The notes under the pieces were generated by a model. It was not told the origin of the DNA. It did not search any database and saw only the letters and a list, made by a program, of their open reading frames with translations. Below, piece by piece: positions 45,915 to 57,452 of a stretch of DNA of 64,000 nucleotides. The DNA is from Setomelanomma holmii (taxonomy: Eukaryota; Ascomycota; Dothideomycetes; Pleosporales; Phaeosphaeriaceae): positions 388,148 through 452,147 of the forward strand of contig ML978166.1 in assembly GCA_010015745.1 (NCBI GenBank), given 5' to 3'. The position numbers and the translations under genes are program-made. How positions within the stretch are numbered: the first letter of the stretch is position 1; each line of letters opens with the position of its first letter.

Positions 45915-46483
45915 GCTTGCGCGCGTGAGGGTGGTGTTGTGGGAGTTGCAGGTCAGGGCAGGATTCGTTCGCGAGGTTGGTGGCAGGAAGCAAGCGAGGC
46001 AGGCGCGACCTTAGCGGTGTGTAATTGGCAGGGACCACCCACTGATCTATGTGGAAGACCCTGCGTTGCACGTCGACGATGCGCGTTCTTATCCCCCACA
46101 ACAATGAAAGCACTGATCACGATCGATAAGAACGGCCAAGTGAATGCTTCAAAAACGTGCCTGGAAGGTGTGCGACGCAGTAACGCTGCAAGACCAGCGC
46201 CTTGACTCGACTGACTATAGGGGCCCCAGTGCTGCCTGCAGCTAATTCCCCCCTGCGATCGTTGCCTTGCTTTCAAACACCATAAAGTTTGCAGCGAGCC
46301 CCCAGCATCCGCGTCAGGTGTCCTCTCGATATTGCCTTTTCCCTCTTGAAACGCGTGTTCCTAGGTTCTGCTAGCTCTGTAACGCTAGCGCTCTCACTGT
46401 CCAGGAACGCGTAACAACTTCACCAACTTTCCGGGCAACAGTCCCGAGTGATCGCAGCTAGCCCTGCACGCCATATACACGGC
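45915..46483. promoter_or_regulatory. Divergent promoter between BYR4 and XRCC4
   Basis: These 569 bases lie between two gene starts pointing away from each other. No coding sequence is supported. The pairing puts a mitotic-exit regulator and a DNA-repair factor on one promoter region. Confidence 0.45.
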
Positions 46484-47656
46484 ATGCCCGATCGACACAT
46501 CGTTTGCGTCAAGCCGGCCGCCGGTAGCGGCGATACTGTAGTGGTCGAGGTGCAGCAAGAGGGCAGCCACGTGCTCGATGTTCGGTTGGTCGGTTGTGAA
46601 GGCGAGAACCCATATGTGGCTACGAGTAAGACGGGGAATCTGCCAACCTTTCGTTCTTTCAACCGTTAACGCGACTAGTCAAACAACGGAATCTTGCTAA
46701 ATTAAAGCACAAGTTCAAGGGCAGCGACGAGGAATGGGCGAGTATTCTGTCTCACTTCATCCTGCAAAAGCCCGTTTTGGACGCTACCAAGAGTGACTTG
46801 TTGGACGGTGTTCGGCTGGTGTACGTAACTCAGATGTGCAAACTGCGCATGAACCATTGACTGACTTCGTACCCTAACGTTCAGATACACGCTGAAAGAC
46901 GATTTGACGCTCTCTTTCCGTCAGGATGTGCAAGGTATCAAAGTCACTCTGGGCGAGATTGTCTTGCCTCGAAATGATGAATTCGAATTCAATCCATTCG
47001 ATTGGGCGCAAGCCTCGGCCCAAGCACACGCGCAAACCTTACAAGAGCTTGCAGACTTGAAGGCTAGAGCTAGCACCGAGCAAGTCACTATTGCCAAGCT
47101 CAACGCACAGCTGGATCACTTTATCAAGACCAAGGACGAGACGGAAACTGCGATGCTACAGCAGTTTATGGAGCTGCTCAACGAGAAGAAAAGGAAGATC
47201 CGCGACCAAAGCCGTCTGCTGGCAAGTGCCACGGTAGACTCTTCTGTTGCTGCGGCTGTCCAGACGAGTAGACAAAAGCCACGCAAAGCAGGCAGTTCAC
47301 GCCGAGCGAAGCGGAAGACACCCGCCCAGCCAGCCGAGTCGGAACCGGACAGTGACCAGATGGAGATCGACGAAGCCAAGGTGGAGGAGCAGGATGATGA
47401 GGAGCCTGCGCATACCCCCGACCCATCAGATGACGAGACAGATGGAGAAGAGACAGCTGCACCACAAGCACGGGAAAAATCACCAGAAACATTAAGATCA
47501 AGCTCTGTTGTCGCCAAGGAAGAGTCGCAAACTGATGGAAAACCACCACCGAAACGCGAGCTACCATTCGGTCGACCAGCGACACGTAGCAATCAACTCG
47601 AGCAGCCATCATCGCCTGCAAAAGAGGATGATGAGACTGATGATGAGGAGTTGTGA
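46484..47656 (+). CDS. XRCC4/Lif1-like non-homologous end-joining factor
   Basis: Three exons: 46484-46625, 46679-46820 and 46885-47656, phases consistent, 351 residues. The N-terminal head (HIVCVKPAAGSGDTVVVEV, LVGCEGENPYVAT, then KQRNLAKLKHKFKGSDEEW) and the following coiled coil (LQELADLKARAST, FMELLNEKKRKIRDQ) match the XRCC4 family, where the coiled coil binds DNA ligase IV. The C-terminal third is acidic and disordered with a basic patch (SSRRAKRKTPAQ) and ends DDETDDEEL. Known role: stabilising and targeting ligase IV in double-strand break joining in the nucleus. The KQRNLAKLK block is recovered only with the 53-base first intron removed. Confidence 0.82.
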
Positions 47657-48554
47657 TGGTATAGAGGAAGCAAACTTTGCGTTGCCCGCCTGAACTCAGA
47701 AATAGACTTTAGTCTCGAAATTTCCAAAAAAAACTAAAAAACTTCTAGCATATGATACCAGCTCAATGAGGTAATTTGGGCATTCTGAATACCACAGTAA
47801 CTCACTTGTGATGTACATGCGCCGTTACGCTTGTCAAATAGGACGTTGAATCTAAGATGGTCCTAGCGTGGATTCCACAAGGCTCCTTGGGAATTGTGTG
47901 CGACCAGGCAGTCACGAGCCGCGAGCGCGGCGCACGACTTGTGTACTGTAAAGGACAAGGGTCAGATCAGATCTCACAAAGACCCAACCGATTTGATGGG
48001 CGTCCTGACTGTGAAGACTATGCATTCTTGATTTTCCCGAAGAGGTATCTTGACTATCTTCAATCCCAGCCAATCCCTGTGCTTTACGCTACGTCCCATC
48101 ACCGCACGCGCCGATCTCTCCGATCACACTTCCCGCGATACCACCTACAACCACGCTACCTCCACCAACAGTCGCCCGAATCCTCACGCGAACCGGGCCG
48201 GCCCACGAGACTGATATCGTATCGCCAAGCATTAGGATACCCGCATCGCCTTGACCTGCAGGCGATGGTGGACTCTCGTGCATCGAGTCCCGCGCGCATC
48301 GGAGGCTGAAAGTTGGTGAAGACGGTAAGCCGCTGATATTCTCCGATACCCAGCGACCGGACGCTGGCAGGACTATTGTGCACTCGCGCTCTCACCGCAG
48401 CCCTCTACAGCCCCGCCGTCGCTCTCACCTGCCGTCCTCGACCTTCATGAGTCCTCTACTCTTCCCAACCGCCTACAATCTACATCAGCTCCGGTCTGCG
48501 GTACTCCCAAAACCTGCGACCGAGTCTCGTTCCCACCACTTCAGGTAGCACACC
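47657..48554. other. Intergenic, 0.9 kb
   Basis: This lies between XRCC4 and the next rightward gene. A plus frame at 47857-48309 is open but composition-biased and has no recognisable motif. A pyrimidine-rich leader (CTCTACTCTTCCC) precedes the next gene. Confidence 0.5.
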
Positions 48555-51029
48555 ATGTCAGGCCCAGAGCGACCTGAGCCTACTGTGGAGACGACGCGCT
48601 CACTGAAGCGCAAGAACTTCTTCAAGGACGACCAAGATGACCTCGACGCGCTTGACAAGGTCTTCAAGCGCATCAAGGCGGTGGCTCCGCGGACGCCTTA
48701 CATTCTTTCCACACCATCGCTAGACCCCTACCGTTATCACTCGCAACAAGAGGCCAATGCCTGGATGATGGGCCACTTATGGCGACATGACGAGGAGCAT
48801 TTGCAGTACAGGACCTACGTATATCGCGAGCCATGCCAAGACTGTCTCGAACTGCAGGCTGGCGAGGACGATGAATCACAGCCTGAGCGACCCGACTCAC
48901 AAGCTTCCATCAGCGGCCGCCAGACCACGAAGCGCAAGCTGAACCTGTCAGCATTCAAAGTGAAGCAAGCAAACGGCACTGTCACACCTGGCTCCAAGAA
49001 GGTCTCGCCGAATCTCGCGCCTACCAAGATTGCAAAAGAACAAGTGAATGGGGTGAAGAAGCCAGAGAAGCAGGCTTCTGAGGACCAGAGGCTTGCGTCA
49101 AAGCCGTCAAAAGGGTACGAAGAACAACGAAAGGAGTCGACTAGTGTGCTGACGGACGACAGATCTTCGGAAGAAGCACACAACGAGCGCGCAACGTCGA
49201 AATCCAACGATACCACCGATCGCGATCCAAGGCCGCGACCACGCTCGCCCTCCCGAAAGACTGATGACAACGATTTTAAAGTTGCTGTCGACAAATTGCA
49301 TCAATCCAACGGCACTCCTCATAGCCTCCCACCAATGCTCTCACCCATTCACGAGCCCCCGAGTAACCCCTACGGACTACCAAACATCCTCTCGCCCACG
49401 CTACCTTCGAACATACAAGCTGAGTTAGACAAGATCGAGGTGCAGCGGAAGCGAGCAGAGTCGAATGCTTCAACATCCTCGTCGGATCGCAAGAGCCAGA
49501 CGCTGGTAGTTCCTGATGCGCGAGCGACCAAGCCAACCGATACCGCCAAGTCAGAACCTCGTATTCGATCTGTCTCGGCGATTGGCAAGTCGCCGAACAT
49601 TGAGGTTGCAAAGCGCAAGGACGATGCACGCCCGACTCTTGTCGTGAAGCTCAAGTTTTCGAAATCGAAGTTGCCCACAGTGAAACAAATTCTGCGGCTG
49701 CCACCCAAGAGAACCATCGCTGAGAAGAAGGATCGTCAAGATGCAAGAGAAGCTCCCGTCAACTCACAGGAGAAGAGAGTAGAGGAGGAGCCCAAGAAGA
49801 AGAAACCTATCCCAAAGGTCGCTGCTCGCCGCTCAGACAACACCACACCAGCTTCGACCCCTAGTGCAAAACCTGCTGCAGCAGCTGCTCCAGTTGCGAA
49901 GGTACCAGAAAAGCGACCTCGCCCCGACGATGATGTAGTATCTGCAGTTCCTTCTAAGCGTCCCAGGGCTGCGTCTTCTCAAGATCGTCCAATCACGCCA
50001 ATGCAACAAGGCACTTCGTCACCATCCCTCTCGACCAAATCAAGTGCGCAAAAGGTTCAATCTCAGTACACTACGCCAAAGAACAACCACAAGGCAGTCA
50101 GCATGTTGCGTACTGCTTCGGCGGAGAGCAACGACTCAACACCTGGTCGTTCGGCGGCGACCCCAGCTGGCATCAAGTCAGAGTCCAAGGGTGGCCCGAC
50201 GTCTGCTCCAGCATCTAGTAAGAGGCAAGCTGACATGCATCTGCTCGCCCAAACCTCAATGAAGCTGAATCAATTGGGTCGCGCCTTAAAGCACGAAGCT
50301 ACTAAGATCCTTACTAATAACAGTGGAAAGCAAGTCACAAAGCAAGACGAGAAAAGAGGGGCCATCACGAACATGGAATGTATACTGTGAGTAACATTCA
50401 GAGATAGTCAGGTCTATGCTAACATATCTAGGTCGTATATGGCTGCATACTATGCTCAAGACTTCTCCATGAATGCTCGCGGCCGTGCCTCTGAGGTTGA
50501 GCATACCTGGAAGACCCTTCTCCCGCTCTGCCTATCCTACGCTCGCACAACCAAAGAGTTCAAGCACCTCGATGGGCTGCGCTCTTACCTCAGCTCTGTT
50601 GTTGCATCGAACATTTGCAAGGAAGTCTCACAGCGCGTAGCTACATCACGACCCCACGACTCTCCACAAGACGTGCCGCATGGTGATCTCGCTAAGCAGC
50701 ACGCTACCCTAACGGCAAATTTGGCCCTTCTCTCCGACCATAACAAGCAGATGAACCAGCACTACCAAGACGCTCGGGTCCTACTTCCCTTCGAGGACAT
50801 CCAGTCAATGTACAAGAAGACGTATGCTGGCTGCGAGGCGAATGCAAAGCTAGTCAAGGAGCAAGAAAAGATTAGCGCAACACGCTTGTCGGGACCCTAC
50901 TTCCTCCCCATCTCTAATGACACGACCCCGCTCCAGGCTGTCAGGTTCGGCCTCAAGTTCCTGGCGGAGTACTGCGAGAAGGAAAAGCTAGACTACACTT
51001 TCCGCGTCAACCTTGACAAACCGGAGTAG
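48555..51029 (+). CDS. Large conserved fungal protein with disordered middle, function unknown
   Basis: Two exons, 48555-50386 and 50432-51029 (45-base intron, phase 2), 809 residues. The N-terminal 100 residues look folded (LDALDKVFKRIKAVAPRTP, HSQQEANAWMMGHLWRHDEE, EPCQDCLELQ). Residues about 110-590 are Ser/Lys/Pro-rich and disordered with several basic nuclear-localisation-like patches (KRPRPDDD, SKRPRA). The C-terminal 220 residues are helical (MECILSYMAAYYAQDF, YARTTKEFKHLDGLRSYLSS, QAVRFGLKFLAEYCEKEK). The pattern suggests a nuclear or chromatin-linked protein. I do not recognise a named family. There is no lesion, and the junction CIL-SYMAAYY is in phase. Confidence 0.78.
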
Positions 51030-51606
51030 ACGAGCACAAGCCATTGCGTGACCAAAACAGCTTCATTCTCAAGAGCATCCGAGGAAGCATCTACACGACA
51101 TCGTCTCTACACATCTATACACGAGACAATAGTTTATTATCATTCACATTATTTCCGGCGTTTCAGGCATGATTTCACTGCTGCTATTTTAGCGACTGGG
51201 AAAGAACTCGGGTTTGGGATCTGTTGTTTCCATCGAACGGTGATACCCAAGGAGGAATCCAACCTCTTGATTTTATTATTGGCCCTAGTACACCTTCACG
51301 ACGGCGATGGCGGATTGTACAAAATACATGGGTGGTTTGCATTGTTGGGCGGATTTGGTCGATACATATACGATAATGGCATGATTGCGACTGCGAATGT
51401 GGTGCATGGAGCTGTAGTAAGGAGACTCATGTGGCATGAATCAAATTGGTGTTCATAATGTCCCCGGTGCCGCGACAAAAAAGCAAATGTTGCATGCACC
51501 TTTTGCATAACTCCCAGAACGCCGTGCCCGATCCATTCATCGCTTCATCCTCAGTGATAATAACCCAGCATCAAGCCGTCGCCATCTGACCCGAGCTCAG
51601 CAGTCC
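51030..51606. other. Convergent 3' interval, 577 bases
   Basis: This sits between the end of the large fungal gene and the end of GABA transaminase. It should hold both 3' untranslated regions. The open frame at 51048-51458 lacks coding character. Confidence 0.5.
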
Positions 51607-53197
51607 CTACTGCTGAAACACCCTCTCCAACCTCTCCAACAACAAATCCGCATGCCGACGCTGGAAAATCAACATCGGCCTCAATCGCACCGCCTTCTCC
51701 CCACTCCCTCCAATATTCACCCCTTGGCCTTTCGCCTTCTTCAACACCTCATCTCTTTTTGGGCTGTCCCACGCAATAAACGTGCCCTGTCCCTGTCCCC
51801 TTAGGTTTTGAATCTCCTGCGGGTATTTCTGCGCAAGCGATTGCAAGCCATCGAACAAATAGTCACCCGTAGCCGCAGTGTTGGAAACCAAGTCAAGCCG
51901 TTGAATTTCCTGAATGATGCTGCGGAAAAGGATAGCACGCGCCGGATCGCCCATCCAGGTATTAAACTGTCTGTACGGCTTATTCGGCCTGAGATCATTA
52001 TTCCCGAAATAATATCCCGCTGTTTGCGCCTTCTTGCTGAAGGTTACCATGTCTGGCGGCGTGGACAAGCCCCAGTGCTCATGGGCCCAGAATTTTCCGG
52101 TCGCGCCGACACCGGTTTGTACTTCGTCGACGATGAAGAGCACGTTGTGTTTCTTGGTGAGATCGCGCAGGCCGCGGAAGAAGGCGGGTGAGGCGTGGTT
52201 GTCGCCGCCTTCGGATTGGACGGGTTCGACGACGACGGCGGCGGGGGGGTGGTGCCATTCTTTGATGAGGCGTTCTGTCTCATCTAGGCAACGTTGCTCT
52301 TCTTTTGCGTTTTCGGCGGCGTGTTCGGAGAGCGGGTACTTGAGCATGGGGAAGGGTGCTTGGGGCCAGTCAAAGGCAGGGATGTCGAGTTTGTGGATGG
52401 GCTTGGAGCGTGTGGTGGAGAGAGAGCCGAACATGCGGCCGTGGAAACCGGATTTGAAGGATAGGATGGAGAGCTCGGGAGCGCCGGGGGACTGGTTGTT
52501 CATGGAGGTGGCGATGTCTTCGGCGGAGAAGTCGACGTGGGCGCCGCCGCGCTCTTGTTGTCGGCGCCACATGAAAGCTGCCTTGTATGCGAGCTCGTTG
52601 GCATCTGAGCCAGATTGTCCCGTGAAGACCTGATTGAGACCTTTTGGTGCTACAGCGAGGATGCCGCTCTCGAGGATGTCGGCCCAGTCGTGCTGGGGGA
52701 AGTTGCCGAGTGCTGGGCGGTTGATAATGGCTGAGGCCATTTCTGGGGAGGTGGCCGCGAGGAGGAGTGCAGGGTTGTTGTAGCCCACGGGAATGGATGC
52801 AATTTGGGCATACACGTCCAGCAAGACGTTGCCGTCTCGATCTGCGATGCTGTCGGGGTATTAGACATTTTTTTATCTACATTATCGTGAATACCTACTA
52901 GTTGCCATAGCTTCGAGAGTAGTCTGCCATCATGTTCAAGCTTCGCGTGTCGAACACTTTGCTCAACTTCTCAATGGCTTTCTTGCTCTCGGGCCCTGGA
53001 ATCTCCGTCTTGACAATTGGGCCAGTAGGTTCATCAGGAATGAAAGGTTGCTCTGCATCGGTGTCTGGCGCGAAAGCAGCAGCGGCGGATGCAGTTCGCC
53101 GTTGGAGCGCAATTGGGCTCAGTCTGGGGGCAATCCGAAGGTTTGAGTGGACGCCGAGTGGACGCGCACGGCTTATAGTGCGAAGAAGTGGAGCCAT
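51607..53197 (-). CDS. gatA: 4-aminobutyrate aminotransferase (GABA transaminase), mitochondrial
   Basis: Two exons, 53197-52899 and 52849-51607, with a 49-base intron in phase 2, 513 residues. The N-terminus is basic and Ser/Ala-rich (MAPLLRTISRARPLG) and fits a mitochondrial presequence. Class III aminotransferase features: GQSGSDANE, FHGRMFGSLSTTRSKP, VEPVQSEGGDNHASP, FIVDEVQTGVG (cofactor Asp about 341) and MVTFSKKAQTAGYYF, whose Lys (about 372-373) carries PLP. Reaction: GABA plus 2-oxoglutarate to succinate semialdehyde plus glutamate, part of the GABA shunt. The C-terminus ends AVRLRPMLIFQRRHADLLLERLERV. No lesion is seen; the family assignment is near certain. Confidence 0.95.
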
Positions 53198-53791
53198 TGC
53201 TGATGCTGAAGCTGGTAGATATCAGGGTATTGTGTTGTGGTTTTTGTAAGCTACAAGTAGCTTGAAAGCGGGGATTGTGATCCCAGCTTCGACCGCTGTG
53301 ATTCTTCAAGAGCGCGCTTCGAAGAGACGAAAGTATGAAAGGCCAGAGAGCGCAGCACGAGGTGGATTTGTAGGGCGGTACTTCTCCGCACTCGTGAAGG
53401 GCAGCCTCCCACTTATAAACAGGCGTTTATCAAAGCCGCCGTTGGAGCTGCATCATCGGCCGCCAAAAACCGACCCTAGGCCCGAAAGAAGCTCGTCCAC
53501 GCGAATCGCGGTGGGTTTCAAAAGCTTAGCTATGCTGGAGACCCTTGTCGCTAGCCATTGCGGGGTGGTGTAAATTGGCGGAATGACCTCTACACGCTAC
53601 AGACGCGTAGACTTACACGATAATCTGAGCGAAGATGGCGGCGGAGTCCAAGGTGCTGCTGTTGTCCGACGGCTCGCCTGCGGTGATTGACACATATTAT
53701 CCAGGCTGAGCCTTCTCATCGAGCGATATAGCGCGGATGTAGATAGGACCGATTTCAACCTACCGGGCGTACAATGGTAGAATATCTTCTC
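53198..53791. other. Intergenic, 594 bases
   Basis: This includes the GABA transaminase promoter and the downstream end of the third HET gene. Nothing else is supported. Confidence 0.5.
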
Positions 53792-54982
53792 TTACCTGCC
53801 GCGCAGGAGCCACCACTGAGCCGGCACAGTTTTGCTCTTCGAGGGAACTGGAGTTCCAGCATGTTCGTCGTCTGTCCCTATATTAAACCCTACAATCACC
53901 ACCTCGGGTAATTCTTGTATGGAAATCTCGTCATAGGCCTCCCATGAATATCGCAGCATTTTATACCACATTATTTTGAACATTTCGGCTAGACCCGTTA
54001 GCTGATCTTCCTCTGGGATCGTCTCAATAGCCAGGTTCCACAGGATCTTATAGTAGTGAAATTGGTATAAGCGAACTTTCACGAGAGCTCGCCTTCTCTC
54101 CAGAAACATGTTCCAAAAGGCCATGACTACATCTGAGTAGACCTCTTGAGTCGAGTTGTTGTAGTCAACAACGGAATCTTGGGCCTTGGCATCAAGCAGC
54201 CCGAGCAGGCCATACATACACCTTGTCTCGATTGTCGGAGCACTGTTGCACACTAAATTGTTGGATCAACCAATCCAACTGTCGGGCCGCTACGAATCGG
54301 GGACCGTTGGTATAATATCTGCTGAGCAAATCCAATGCACCCTTCGGCACATTGAGCATCCTGAGCTTGACTATCCAGAAGTATCTCGCCGTTAAAAGCG
54401 TATGGAAGCCAAGTTGAGCACTTCCGCGATTCTGGACCTCAATTCTTGGGTTCAACAGAACCTCCTGCACGATCCAAAGTCGAGTGAAGTACGGATCTCG
54501 CATTACATTTGCCATCAATTCCGGTGTCCACACCGATTTATCCTCTTCGAAGGTTAAATGTTCATCGCCTCAGTCAGGTCCTGTGGTATCGCCGAGCCAG
54601 ATCGTGACTACCGCTGCGCGTTCATATATCTGCGACATCAAATCGACTTGATGAATGCGCTCAGACACGTTGTTCTGGTCGATGGAGATTTGGTCGATCC
54701 ATAGGTATGCAGTAGAAACGAGTTGTCGTGGCGACTCTCCTTGAGTAAACTTCTTTAGGAACGCATATAGATTTTCTCTGACTGCTAGGGTCCTGCCTTC
54801 GACGACAATGTTATAAGCTGGTTCTGGGGTCCCCAAGTATAGCTCAAGGCTCGATAGGCAGGTGCATCGGATAAATCATGGACAGACACTTCGCAGTGTA
54901 TTGCGCCTTCAACTCGCGAGAAGCGTAGTAAGCGGATCTGTTCTTGTGACGTATTCAGGTCCTGGTGTTGGTATGAAGCCAT
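53792..54982 (-). pseudogene. HET-domain gene, third local paralogue, broken by stop and frame shifts
   Basis: From the ATG at 54982: QIRLLRFSRVEGAIHCEVSV and RALSYTWGPQN, then a frame slip near 54830, then NIVVEGRTLAVRENLYAFL, AYLWIDQISIDQNN, TIWLGD, a TGA at 54570-54572, FTRLWIVQEVLLNP, SDNRDKVY, a second slip at 54211-54218 where TATG is tandemly repeated, then YGLLGLLDAKAQDSV and the C-terminal block VPAQWWLLRGR. All HET blocks survive in order, so three small lesions explain the loss. It belongs to the same subfamily as the copies at 39.9-42.6 kb, with the same N-terminal and C-terminal blocks, though 11 kb away across intact core genes. Confidence 0.75.
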
Positions 54983-55179
54983 GTCTGCTCGCACAAAAGA
55001 GCATCAGAACAACCGTTCTTGCGCGGAAACAATGACCTATACAGCGCATAAGCGTCTAATGAGGTACGACCGTTTCTAGTAGAAGCAACTGAGGTGAGGA
55101 TGAATATAAAGCTATTCTGCAGGATTGCAGAACTTTGCGAGGCTGAAAGTGGTGGACTCAGCGCTCCTGGCGGTGGCTG

Positions 55180-55600
55180 AGCGTGACTACCTCCTTGGAG
55201 TTGCAGCCTTCCCACAACCTCGATCGGCGGGTACAACGAGGCTCGCAACCTCGTTGACTAAAAGCAACGAGACCATGACCAGCTACGCTTCTATGATCGA
55301 CACTGAAACTGCGATTATCGCCGTTTGCCTACCAGCCCTGCTATCCATGGCCTTTGGCAGCAACACGACCGAAGGTGACTCCAACAACTACGGAAGACAC
55401 TACGAGCTGTCAAATGCGCGACGCAAAGCGAACGAGGGTCAGATCAAAACAGCGGGTTCTATTCCTCTCGCAATGCCCGAAGCAGAGCAGAAAGGTCCGA
55501 GGATTCGCTGTTCTCGAATGATCACCTAGACGCAGGCGGCGTTGTTGAAGATACCCAAGGTCCTGCATCGAGCGCCGAGCCGAAGATATCTTTCAATTGA
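55180..55600 (+). pseudogene. Possible C-terminal fragment of a rhodopsin-domain (PTH11/SAT4-like) protein
   Basis: A short open region reads MIDTETAIIAVCLPALLSMAF, then YELSNARRKANEG and a polar tail, resembling the last membrane helix and cytoplasmic tail of fungal rhodopsin-domain proteins such as the intact one at 59.5-60.9 kb. A stop at 55527 breaks the tail. The remaining helices are absent. The similarity is weak and could be chance. Confidence 0.3.
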
Positions 55601-55729
55601 AGAGACGATGCGCTGCTTATCTTGTCACAAGCGCTAGAGAGGAAGACCCCGGTTAGACTTAGCACAACCAATTATCGGCATTCGACGCGGTATAATTTTC
55701 TGTATTGCAACGTCACCTCTTGCCAAAAT

Positions 55730-57452
55730 TTACAAATTGCTAATGTTGACCATAGCTTCAGGATCCACCGCGACTCTGCCAAAGAGCGCCCTCGCCTCGA
55801 CACCGGCACCCGCTTCCGTCCCCACCCTTGAGATCTTGAAGCCTCCTGGAGCTTTAGTCTGGAAAATGCCTTGCGGGTCAACCTTTCTCGCCGCGGCCCG
55901 GATCTTTTCGACATTTTCCGATCCATAGCTGGCCAATGGGTCTTGCTCCCTGTCGGCGTAGTTCATGAATTGCCAATCGACCAAGCCATTCTTGCTCGCG
56001 GCAAAGTCTTGCATTTGCTTGCCATATGAGGCTAGAAGAGGGCGTGCAAGGGCTTCTTCGTCAGCAGTCTTAACGGCAATATTGAAGAGGAGCATGATGC
56101 TGTTCGTTTCAACCTTGTCCAGACCCAAGACGTTGCCGCCTCGCTCGACGCTATGCTTGGAAAACACCGTGGGTATTGATTGGAACATGCATTGTGTGAC
56201 GAAGTCGGGGTCGGCAGAGACTGTTTTCCATTTGTAGACAAAGGCCTCGTTAAGCTCGACAATCTTGGTGAAGATTTCGGCGTCGTTGTTGAAGGTCATG
56301 GTAAACCAAATGTCACTAATCATGTCAGCATGGCGATAAAACGTTGTAAGGTGTTTACAAACCGGTATCCAGTGGCTTGCTCAAGCTCATCCGTGAGCGC
56401 CTTGTGACTGTCTATACGCAGAGTGTCGCCGATGCGTGGGATGGCCATGAAGTTGTCGAAGCCGGCTGGTGCCTCGTTGCCCGCCGTATCTTCGTAGGCA
56501 GCGAGAATGACGATATCAGCCAATGTCGGCAGGTAACTCCAGAAAATAATCGAGCTGCCATCAGGGTAGTTGGCAACGTTGTCAGTCCATTTGACGTAGG
56601 CGTCAATCTGCTTTGCTGTCTCGGTTTTATTGTAAGTCGCAGTGCCACCCCACAGGTTCCCAGTCTGGAAGGCGAACATGTCGAGCCTTGTCACAATACC
56701 AAAGTTTGCGCCGGAGCCGCCTTTGAGTGCCTGCCAGAGGTCGGCGTTCTCATCGGCGTTTGCATTGATCACCTCGCTAACACGCATTAGGTCGAACCCT
56801 CTTGAACAGTGATATCAACTTACCCGGCTGCAGTGACAAGCTCAAAGTTCTTGACATTGTCACACGCAAAGCCCACTTTAGCAGTGAAAAAGGAGTTCCC
56901 TCCGCCAGTCAGGAAACCGGCGACGCCAACACTACCAGCTCTGCCACCAGGCACTGTCCAGCCTTCGGGATCCAATGCTCCATAGACATTCATCCACCTT
57001 GCTCCTGGTTGTATCAAAGCAGTTGAAGTGTTCTTGTCTAGTGTTACGTTCTTCATCAGACCCAGATCAACCGTCACACCATTGTTAATGTTGTTCGAAC
57101 CCGACCACACCGTGTGTCCACCGGAGCGCACGGCAAATTGTGTCGTCGAGCAATCAGGACCTTTAACAAGAGTGTTTATCACCTTGACTACATCACCAGT
57201 GCATATTGGCTGGACGATGCAGTACGGCGACAGTTGCGCACTGACGGACCAGTACGACAGAGTGCGGTTGGCGTATTCCGTCGAGTTGGGATATAGAACA
57301 TGGGCAAGACCAGCATCTTGGAGGGTTTGACACTGAAGCTTCGTTTAGTGGTCACTTCTAACATAAAACATGCAGGTATGTCTTACGCAGGCGCTGCTTT
57401 GGGCCAGGGCGGCAGGGAGACCCAGCAGTACGGCAATGATGGCACCCAACAT
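55730..57452 (-). CDS. Secreted FAD-linked oxidase (berberine-bridge-enzyme-like)
   Basis: Four exons: 57452-57387, 57332-56824, 56776-56363 and 56315-55730, all phases consistent, 524 residues. Signal peptide about 1-18 (MLGAIIAVLLGLPAALA). The FAD-binding PCMH region shows VRSGGHTVWSGSNN (the His is the usual covalent FAD site), GARWMNVYGAL, GGRAGSVGVAGFLTGGGNS and LKGGSGANFGIVTRLD. The C-terminal BBE segment has FMNYADREQDPLASYG. Such enzymes oxidise secondary metabolites, alkaloids or sugars outside the cell with O2. The substrate is not predictable here. The gene is intact. Confidence 0.88.
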
